A stretch of 5,670 bases of DNA from contig CASEYA010000020.1 of the NCBI GenBank assembly GCA_949291975.1, forward strand, positions 1 through 5,670, given 5' to 3'. Under the pieces are notes generated by a model. That model saw only the letters and a list, made by a program, of their open reading frames with translations, did not search any database and had not been told where the DNA came from. Within the stretch, counting starts at the first letter, position 1. Each line of letters begins with the position of its first letter. This DNA is from an uncultured Christensenella sp. (GTDB taxonomy: Bacteria; Bacillota; Clostridia; Christensenellales; UBA1242). Position numbers and translations under genes: made by a program. Shown here in pieces: positions 1 through 4,830 of this stretch.

Positions 1-2772
1 AACCTTAAAAATATAAATCTAACAATTCCAAGAAATAAATTTGTTGTTTTCACGGGTGTGAGCGGAAGTGGAAAATCAACACTTGCTTTTGATACTATAT
101 TTGCAGAAGGTCAAAGAAGATATGTTGAAAGCCTTTCCAGTTATGCTCGTATGTTTTTGGGGCAAACCCAAAAACCCGATGTCGAAAGCATTGACGGGCT
201 TTCTCCGTCAATATGTATTGACCAAAAGACAACAAACCACAACCCACGCTCAACAGTTGGAACGGTTACTGAAATCTATGACTATCTTCGTCTTCTTTTT
301 GCTCGCATTGGAACGCCATATTGTCCAAACTGCCACAAGCCAATTGAAAAGCAACCTCTTGACCAAATTGTTGAAAAAATTTTAAGTTATGAGGAGGGTT
401 CAAAGGTGCAAATTCTTGCGCCTGTTGTTCGTGGTGAAAAGGGTGCTTTTGCAAAACTTTTTGAAAGTTTAAAAAAAGATGGATACAGCCGTGTAATTGT
501 GGATGGCGAGAACTTTACCCTTGATGATAAAATTGTTTTGAATAAAAACAAAAAGCATTTTATCAGTGTAATTATAGACAGGCTTGTGATAAATGCAGAA
601 ATTTTAGCACGCCTTACCGAAAGTGTAGAAGTTGCAATAAAACTATCAAACGGGCTTGTGGTTGCGCTTTGTGATGGCAAAGAAGAACTTTTTTCCACTC
701 TTTATTCCTGCCCAGAATGTGGATATGTGCTGGAAGAAATTACTCCAAGACTTTTCTCGTTTAATGCGCCTTTTGGTGCTTGTGAAAAATGCTCGGGAAT
801 TGGATATACCGAAGAGGTTGATGTTGACCTGGTGCTTGCAAATAAAAAACTTTCTGTGCGTGAGGGTGGGCTTGCGGTAAACGGTTGGCGTGGAGAAGAG
901 CATACCTTTGCTCGTCAAATTTTTGAGGCTGTTGGAAAGTCGCACAACATTGACCTTGATTGTCCGCTTGAAAAACTTCCAAAAGAAGATTTGCAAACTT
1001 TGCTTTATGGAACAGGGGACGAGAAATATACCATTTATGCAAGCAATGGGCGAGGCTTTACCACAACTTTTGAGGGAATTGTTAACAATCTTAACAGGCG
1101 ATATCACGAAACAAACAGTGAGTTTATAAAACAGGATATTGCCCGTCTTATTCGTCAAACAGAATGCAGTCATTGCCATGGAAAAAGGCTTAACGAAAAG
1201 GCTTTAAGTGTGAAAATTGATGGCAAGACCATTATTGACCTAACAAATTATCCTGTTGATAAACTCTATGACTATCTTTGTGAACTTAAATTAAGCAAAG
1301 CAAAAACAGAAATTGCAGAAAGCATTTTAAAGGAAATTAAAGCAAGGCTAAGATTTATGATTGATGTGGGGCTGAACTATTTAACACTATCTCGCTCAGC
1401 AGAAACTTTAAGCGGTGGAGAGGCTCAAAGAATCAGACTTGCCACACAAATTGGAAGTGGGCTTGTTGGTGTGCTTTACATTTTGGACGAGCCAAGCATT
1501 GGGCTTCATCAAAGAGATAATGACAGGCTTTTAAAAACACTTACCAATCTTCGAGACCTTGGCAACAGTGTGATTGTGGTTGAGCATGACGAAGACACCA
1601 TTCGAACCGCCGATTTCATTGTTGATGTGGGGCCATATGCTGGGGTGCATGGCGGTGAAATTGTTGCAACAGGTTCGGTGCAAGACATTGAAAACTGTGA
1701 GCGCTCTATAACAGGCAAGTTTTTAAGTGGCGAAGAAAAAATTTCTTTGCCAAAATATAGAAGAATTCCAAATGATTTCATTGAAATTATTGGAGCAAAA
1801 GAAAACAATCTTCAAAATATTGATGTAAAAATTCCAACAGGAGTTTTTACTGCTGTAACTGGTGTTAGTGGAAGTGGTAAATCAAGCCTTATCAATCGTA
1901 TTTTATATCCATATGCTTCAAACGAAATAAGCAAAACCAAACTTCAAGTTGGCAAGGTTAAAAAGATAAAAAACCTAAAAGAGTTCGATAAGGTAATAAA
2001 CATAGACCAGTCTCCAATTGGCAGAACGCCACGCAGTAACCCTGCAACATATACGGGTGTGTTTACCCTTATTCGTGAACTTTTTGCAACCACCATTGAA
2101 GCAAAAGAAAGGGGATATACTGCAAGCCGTTTCAGTTTTAATGTAAAAGGTGGAAGGTGCGACAGTTGTGAGGGTGCGGGTGTTAAAGAGATTGAAATGT
2201 ATTTCTTGCCAGATATAACCGTTCGCTGTGATGTCTGCAAGGGAAAGAGATATAATCATCAAACCTTGGAAGTTAAATATAAGGGTAAGTCCATTGCTGA
2301 TGTTTTGGACATGACAGTGGAGGATGCCTGCAAATTTTTTGAGAATATTCCAAACATTAAAAACAAACTTAAATCAATTATGGATGTTGGACTTGGATAT
2401 ATCAAACTTGGTCAGTCTGCCACCGAACTTTCTGGTGGGGAGGCGCAAAGGGTTAAACTTGCCACTGAACTAAGCAAGAAAACCACTGGTAAAACACTTT
2501 ATATTCTTGATGAACCAACAACTGGACTTAGTATGTATGATGTTAAAAACCTGATGAAAGTTCTGCACAAACTGGTTGATGCTGGAAACACAGTGGTTGT
2601 CATTGAGCATAATCTTGATGTGATTAAGTGTGCGGATTATATTATTGACCTTGGGCCAGAAGGTGGAAGTGGTGGTGGAACAGTGGTGGCAACAGGAACA
2701 CCAGAAGAAATTGCAAGAGTTCCAGAAAGTTTTACGGGTAAATATCTGCAAATTGCTTTGATGCGAGCATAG
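1..2772 (+). CDS. uvrA: UvrABC excinuclease subunit A (UvrA), 5'-truncated by window edge
   Basis: UvrA is the dimeric ABC-type ATPase that scans DNA for bulky lesions and loads UvrB in cytoplasmic nucleotide excision repair. The reading frame is open from base 1 (NLKNINLTIPRNKF...), so the GTG at 58 is an internal Val codon. By comparison with E. coli UvrA about a dozen N-terminal residues lie outside, giving roughly 935 residues, the usual length. In-window numbering: Walker A GVSGSGKS at 19-26 and 621-628; ABC signatures LSGGEAQR at 470-477 and 810-817; Walker B LYILDEP at 492-498 and 833-839; switch histidines H529 and H870. Zinc-binding Cys pairs are C108/C111 with C389/C392, C237/C240 with C261/C264, and C720/C723 with C743/C746, the last being the classical CX2C-X19-CX2C finger. 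All motifs are intact, so it should be functional. One oddity is Ser844 after the second Walker B (TTGLS), where most UvrAs have His. It ends in TAG; a terminator follows about 80 bases later. Confidence 0.98.
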   Translation, partial: NLKNINLTIPRNKFVVFTGVSGSGKSTLAFDTIFAEGQRRYVESLSSYARMFLGQTQKPDVESIDGLSPSICIDQKTTNHNPRSTVGTVTEIYDYLRLLFARIGTPYCPNCHKPIEKQPLDQIVEKILSYEEGSKVQILAPVVRGEKGAFAKLFESLKKDGYSRVIVDGENFTLDDKIVLNKNKKHFISVIIDRLVINAEILARLTESVEVAIKLSNGLVVALCDGKEELFSTLYSCPECGYVLEEITPRLFSFNAPFGACEKCSGIGYTEEVDVDLVLANKKLSVREGGLAVNGWRGEEHTFARQIFEAVGKSHNIDLDCPLEKLPKEDLQTLLYGTGDEKYTIYASNGRGFTTTFEGIVNNLNRRYHETNSEFIKQDIARLIRQTECSHCHGKRLNEKALSVKIDGKTIIDLTNYPVDKLYDYLCELKLSKAKTEIAESILKEIKARLRFMIDVGLNYLTLSRSAETLSGGEAQRIRLATQIGSGLVGVLYILDEPSIGLHQRDNDRLLKTLTNLRDLGNSVIVVEHDEDTIRTADFIVDVGPYAGVHGGEIVATGSVQDIENCERSITGKFLSGEEKISLPKYRRIPNDFIEIIGAKENNLQNIDVKIPTGVFTAVTGVSGSGKSSLINRILYPYASNEISKTKLQVGKVKKIKNLKEFDKVINIDQSPIGRTPRSNPATYTGVFTLIRELFATTIEAKERGYTASRFSFNVKGGRCDSCEGAGVKEIEMYFLPDITVRCDVCKGKRYNHQTLEVKYKGKSIADVLDMTVEDACKFFENIPNIKNKLKSIMDVGLGYIKLGQSATELSGGEAQRVKLATELSKKTTGKTLYILDEPTTGLSMYDVKNLMKVLHKLVDAGNTVVVIEHNLDVIKCADYIIDLGPEGGSGGGTVVATGTPEEIARVPESFTGKYLQIALMRA

Positions 2773-2853
2773 TGTTTTGCAAAAAAATACCATAAAAAAC
2801 CTGAAAAAATGTTAATTTTTGCGTTAAAATCTATCAAATATCATTATTAAACT

Positions 2854-2887
2854 AAAAAACTTTATCTTTTATCGATAAGGTTTTTTT
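2854..2887 (+). terminator. Intrinsic terminator after uvrA, possibly bidirectional
   Basis: The inverted repeat CTTTATC (2860-2866) / GATAAGG (2874-2880) forms a 7-bp stem with one G-T wobble and a 7-base loop. It is followed by seven T (2881-2887) and preceded by six A (2854-2859). The A and T tracts lengthen the stem and also provide a T-tract on the opposite strand, so it could stop transcription both ways. It lies 82 bases after the uvrA stop codon. The stem is GC-poor, so its strength is uncertain. Confidence 0.7.
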
Positions 2888-3043
2888 GATTTTTATATGA
2901 AAAACATTTTGCAATTCATAAATTTTATTTGCAATCAACAAACAAAGTTCGTTATTTTTTACAATCGCCTTAACTGTTTATTTTGAAGATATGTCTATGA
3001 TTAAAAAGATAAAACTTTTAAGTGCTAAGATTATCATGTTATT

Positions 3044-3073
3044 AAAAACAAAAAACAGCACAAAATTGTGCTG
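3044..3073 (-). terminator. Intrinsic terminator of the membrane-protein operon
   Basis: Read on the minus strand, the hairpin CAGCACA-ATTT-TGTGCTG (3073 down to 3056) has a perfect 7-bp stem that can extend by an A-T pair. It is followed directly by TTTTTTGTTTTT-type sequence (3055 down to 3044). It begins 36 bases after the stop codon at 3109, the expected place to end the two-gene transcript. Nothing similar in quality faces the plus strand here. Confidence 0.85.
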
Positions 3074-3108
3074 CTCAAATAGGTGGTTATAAAATATGTT
3101 AAAAATCT

Positions 3109-3675
3109 TTATTTTGTTGCTTGAATAAAAATGAAATGTTTTGCTTCCTCTTTTGTTATTAAATTCATTTGTTGAAGTCTGCAAATAGTTTGAATTTTCA
3201 AATCGGCATCTTCCACAAAAAGCTTCCTTTTCTTTGGGTTGCCAACGCAAAAAGAAATGATGAAAAGCGAAAGTGCAGCAAATAACAAAATGATAGGAAA
3301 TATAAATAATTTTCCATATAAAATTTCAATTTCTGTTGCTGATGTTGTCATTAACGAAATAGGACCAAACAGAGAATAAATGATATAAAAAGTGATTAAA
3401 ACAGAACTTGCAATTCTCAAACCCTTATATGTTTTTTCAGCATTAGGTTTTTTGAGCATAATTATATTAATTATTATTCCTGGCAAAACAACAACAGCCA
3501 TAATTATTGCTTGAGTGAAATTAAGAGATGCTGGCATTCCTGTGTCGCCATATATTTCATCCATTATGATTGCTTGTGCGTTGCTTAAAAGGAAGAATAT
3601 AACAATGACCCCCAACATCCCTATAATCGAAATAATACTTGCGCTAAGTTGTAATCTTCTTTTTGCTTTATTCAT
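3109..3675 (-). CDS. Small four-helix membrane protein with SHOCT-like tail (second gene of operon)
   Basis: This 188-residue protein belongs to no family I can name with certainty. Four hydrophobic segments are visible at about residues 9-31, 54-74, 86-107 and 123-145, so it should be an integral membrane protein with both ends on the same side, probably the cytoplasm given the Lys/Arg-rich N-terminus (MNKAKRRL) and the KKRK after helix 4. The charged tail (155-182) contains LITKEEA, resembling the two short helices of a SHOCT domain, often found at the ends of bacterial membrane proteins. The start ATG follows an AGGAG that overlaps the stop codon of the gene before it, so the pair is co-transcribed and probably translationally coupled. 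It shares its first residues (MNK.KR.L.L), helix spacing, a KP-containing loop after helix 2 and the tail design with that neighbour, which suggests duplication and divergence. Coding status is well supported; the function is unknown. Confidence 0.85.
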   Translation of the reverse strand: MNKAKRRLQLSASIISIIGMLGVIVIFFLLSNAQAIIMDEIYGDTGMPASLNFTQAIIMAVVVLPGIIINIIMLKKPNAEKTYKGLRIASSVLITFYIIYSLFGPISLMTTSATEIEILYGKLFIFPIILLFAALSLFIISFCVGNPKKRKLFVEDADLKIQTICRLQQMNLITKEEAKHFIFIQATK

Positions 3676-3681
3676 GATTTT

Positions 3682-3686
3682 CTCCT
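3682..3686 (-). promoter_or_regulatory. Ribosome binding site overlapping the upstream stop codon
   Basis: On the minus strand the sequence TAGGAGAAAATCATG joins the two membrane genes. The TAG (3687-3685) ends the first gene, and the AGGAG reuses its AG. Six bases separate it from the ATG of the second gene. Ribosomes finishing the first gene are thus placed directly on the start site of the second, the usual layout for translational coupling. Confidence 0.85.
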
Positions 3687-4320
3687 ATTTGCTTAAAATT
3701 TCAACAAGAATTTCTTTGAATTCTTCGTCTGTTATAATTTGTTTTGATAAAAGTTCTTTTGCTCTGAAAATTTTGCGGTCTGTTGGATTTGAAATGTCAA
3801 AACCTTGGAATTGTGCCCTTAACTCATTTTCAATGCTTGGTGCTTGTGGTGCAGATTGAATTTGTTGTCCGTTTTCATCAACCGCAATTGTTGCTTTTGC
3901 GCCCATTTTGTTTTCTTCCTTGTGAACACAAAGGGTGGCAATATAAAGCGCAATGGTGGCAACCGAAATCAAAATTACAAAAATGTCAACAGAAACAATT
4001 GCTAGCACAAAAATCACAAAATTAAGAACAATCAATGTGATTAAAAGTTTAAAATAGTTTTTTGGTTTTTGTGATTTGTCAGGGTTGGGAAGCAGAAAAC
4101 AACTGACAATCAAACTTGCAACAAAAACCAATGTTAGCAGAATGATGCTCAAAAGTCCCCAGACATCTGCAAATGTAACGTTTCCACCAAATGATAATGC
4201 TCCGCTTAAAATTTCAATTGCAAGAGGCAATGAAATAAGCATGATTGGAGCATAAATTGCCGTGTAAACAATGTTCACAATTCCGCCTGCAAGCATAAGC
4301 CCTCTTTTTGTCTTGTTCAT
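3685..4320 (-). CDS. Small four-helix membrane protein with SHOCT-like tail (first gene of operon)
   Basis: This 211-residue protein has hydrophobic segments at about residues 8-33, 53-77, 91-110 and 112-132, the last two nearly continuous. A polar linker follows (about 135-180, with Gln, Ala and Pro in QQIQSAPQAPS) and then a C-terminal helical hairpin (about 181-210) with the pattern AKELL..Q.IITDEEFKEIL. That pattern is close to the SHOCT domain (typically ...LL..G.IT.EEFE..K..LL), thought to serve in oligomerisation or anchoring. The N-terminus MNKTKRGLML matches that of the next gene, which is probably a paralogue. The ATG is chosen because AAGGAGG (4326-4332) lies five bases before it and a perfect sigma-A promoter lies just upstream. 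It is transcribed divergently from the XRE regulator, which suggests control by that protein. Membrane location is clear; the biochemical role is unknown and no catalytic motif is visible. Confidence 0.88.
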   Translation of the reverse strand: MNKTKRGLMLAGGIVNIVYTAIYAPIMLISLPLAIEILSGALSFGGNVTFADVWGLLSIILLTLVFVASLIVSCFLLPNPDKSQKPKNYFKLLITLIVLNFVIFVLAIVSVDIFVILISVATIALYIATLCVHKEENKMGAKATIAVDENGQQIQSAPQAPSIENELRAQFQGFDISNPTDRKIFRAKELLSKQIITDEEFKEILVEILSK

Positions 4321-4325
4321 GCGTT

Positions 4326-4332
4326 CCTCCTT
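4326..4332 (-). promoter_or_regulatory. Strong ribosome binding site of the first membrane gene
   Basis: AAGGAGG on the minus strand, five bases before the ATG at 4320, is a near-perfect complement of the 16S rRNA 3' end. It supports the chosen start and suggests efficient translation once the operon is derepressed. Confidence 0.9.
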
Positions 4333-4335
4333 TTA

Positions 4336-4357
4336 TATGTAATGTTCACATTATATA
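4336..4357. promoter_or_regulatory. Candidate operator palindrome over the membrane-operon -10 and start site
   Basis: This is an imperfect 22-bp dyad with arms of 10 bases and one mismatch around a central TC. Its core is TAATGT-TC-ACATTA (4340-4353). It covers the -10 box (4350-4355) and the predicted transcription start (near 4343) of the minus-strand operon, so a bound dimer would block RNA polymerase. A perfect 12-bp palindrome CATTATATAATG (4349-4360) overlaps its edge. The XRE protein encoded next door is the obvious candidate ligand; this is inference from position and symmetry only. Confidence 0.6.
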
Positions 4358-4378
4358 ATGCAAATATCTATTTGTCAA
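4350..4378 (-). promoter_or_regulatory. Perfect sigma-A type promoter for the membrane-protein operon
   Basis: On the minus strand, TTGACA (4378-4373) and TATAAT (4355-4350) are separated by exactly 17 bases, matching the vegetative consensus at all twelve positions. Transcription would start near 4343, giving a leader of about 23 bases that includes the AAGGAGG. So strong a promoter for small membrane proteins only makes sense if it is normally repressed, which fits the operator-like dyad lying on its -10 box. Confidence 0.88.
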
Positions 4379-4400
4379 GCAAATTTTTAATATATATTTA
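4372..4400 (+). promoter_or_regulatory. Probable promoter of the XRE regulator gene
   Basis: TTGTCA (4372-4377) and TATTTA (4395-4400) are spaced 17 bases apart on the plus strand; TATATT (4393-4398) at 15 bases is an alternative -10. The predicted start near 4407 leaves a short leader containing the GGAGG. Its -35 box shares five bases with the -35 box of the opposite promoter, so the two could hardly be occupied at once. It is clearly weaker than the divergent promoter. Confidence 0.55.
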
Positions 4401-4407
4401 ACACGTC

Positions 4408-4417
4408 ATATAATGTG
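4408..4417 (+). promoter_or_regulatory. Second operator-like copy in the regulator's leader
   Basis: ATATAATGTG here matches exactly, in inverted orientation, the bases at 4347-4356 inside the membrane-operon promoter. It sits at the predicted transcription start of the regulator gene and touches its GGAGG (4417-4421), which lies eight bases before the ATG at 4430. A regulator binding both copies would repress its own gene too. The TATAAT it contains (4409-4414) is an alternative -10 box, but a transcript from it would lack the ribosome binding site. Confidence 0.45.
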
Positions 4418-4429
4418 GAGGTAAGTTAT

Positions 4430-4630
4430 ATGAAACTTCGAATTTTAGAAATTTTAAAAGATAAGAAAAAAACAAAATATTGGCTCTATATAAGGTTGGG
4501 TTTAAGTTATCAAAATTTTAATAAACTTGTTAATAATCAAACCAATGCCATAAAATTTGAAAACTTAAAAGCACTTTGCGACATTTTGGAATGCACACCA
4601 AACGACTTATTTGAGGAATATTATAAATAG
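4430..4630 (+). CDS. Small Cro/C1-type (XRE) helix-turn-helix regulator
   Basis: This 66-residue protein is almost entirely a Cro/C1-type DNA-binding domain of the short YozG-like kind. The helix-turn-helix runs over about residues 15-36: TKYWLYIRLGLS forms helix 2 and the turn, and SYQNFNKLVNN is the recognition helix. It is followed by the characteristic IKFENLKALCDILECTPNDLFEE, which matches the family pattern of 'L..LC..L.C.P.DLF'. There is no sensor domain, so it probably acts as a simple dimeric repressor. The ATG at 4430 is preferred over the in-frame GTG at 4415, because GGAGG (4417-4421) lies eight bases before the ATG and the GTG overlaps that site. It is divergent from the two membrane-protein genes and shares their control region, so it most likely regulates them and itself. 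Its signal, if any, is not visible. It ends in TAG. Confidence 0.9.
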   Translation: MKLRILEILKDKKKTKYWLYIRLGLSYQNFNKLVNNQTNAIKFENLKALCDILECTPNDLFEEYYK

Positions 4631-4666
4631 CCTTTTTTATTTTAAAAACAAAAAAACAGCATTAAC

Positions 4667-4709
4667 TGAACTGCACCCCAAAAGTGTCTAACTTTTGGGG
4701 TGCAGTTCA
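4667..4709. repeat. 43-bp palindrome resembling fused insertion-sequence ends; possible bidirectional terminator
   Basis: Perfect 19-bp arms, TGAACTGCACCCCAAAAGT (4667-4685) and ACTTTTGGGGTGCAGTTCA (4691-4709), flank a 5-base loop (GTCTA). The unit begins TG and ends CA. Read on the minus strand it starts TGAACTGCACCCCAAAAGT followed by TAGACA, which from memory resembles the terminal inverted repeats of IS3-family (IS150-group) elements. It looks like two such ends with no transposase between them. The bases either side (AAC left, ATC right) do not form a clear target duplication. It lies between the convergent XRE gene and uvrC, with an A-rich stretch on its left and a T-rich stretch on its right. 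It may therefore stop transcription from both sides, although the T-tracts begin several bases from the stem. Confidence 0.75.
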
Positions 4710-4830
4710 ATCTATCTTTCTTTTTTGATTATTACTATAAAATTTACAAGTTTTTAATTTTTGAATGTTTTGATTTTTTATTTTTATTTTGCAATTTATG
4801 CTTCTTACAACTTTTATTTTGGTTCAATTT

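Larger units (their letters stand above)
2773..3108. other. Non-coding stretch between convergent uvrA and the membrane-protein operon
   Basis: About 336 very AT-rich bases with no convincing gene: no open frame here has both a ribosome binding site and a plausible protein. It holds two intrinsic terminators facing each other, at 2854-2887 for uvrA and 3044-3073 for the minus-strand operon. The stretch between them (2888-3043) shows only weak A/T inverted repeats, and I see no promoter or structured RNA in it. Confidence 0.7.

Noticed and set aside
58..60. GTG at 58 as the start of uvrA
   Set aside because: The frame is open from base 1 and encodes conserved UvrA residues (NLKNINL.IPR.K), and the GTG is the Val inside the Walker A motif GVSGSGKS.
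387..698. Long minus-strand frames inside uvrA (also 646-1179, 1509-1808, 2470-2793)
   Set aside because: They lie entirely or almost entirely within the well-supported uvrA frame, lack ribosome binding sites and resemble no protein.
2805..2820. AAAAAT-GTTA-ATTTTT inverted repeat just after uvrA as a terminator
   Set aside because: The stem has only A-T pairs and no separate T-tract; the hairpin at 2854-2887 is a better candidate.
2978..3250. Minus-strand open frame of 90 codons
   Set aside because: It overlaps the terminator and the end of the membrane-protein gene in another frame, and its composition looks like translated non-coding AT-rich DNA.
4409..4414. TATAAT as the main -10 box of the XRE gene
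   Set aside because: Transcription would begin within or after the ribosome binding site, and the -35 position (TTTAAT, 4386-4391) matches consensus poorly. It is better explained as part of the repeated operator-like sequence.
4415..4417. GTG at 4415 as the start of the XRE gene
   Set aside because: It overlaps the GGAGG that is correctly spaced from the ATG at 4430, and has no ribosome binding site of its own.
2773..4830. CRISPR array, tRNA or rRNA gene in the non-coding parts
   Set aside because: No regularly spaced repeats, no cloverleaf with a TTCRANY-type arm and no rRNA-like sequence were seen.
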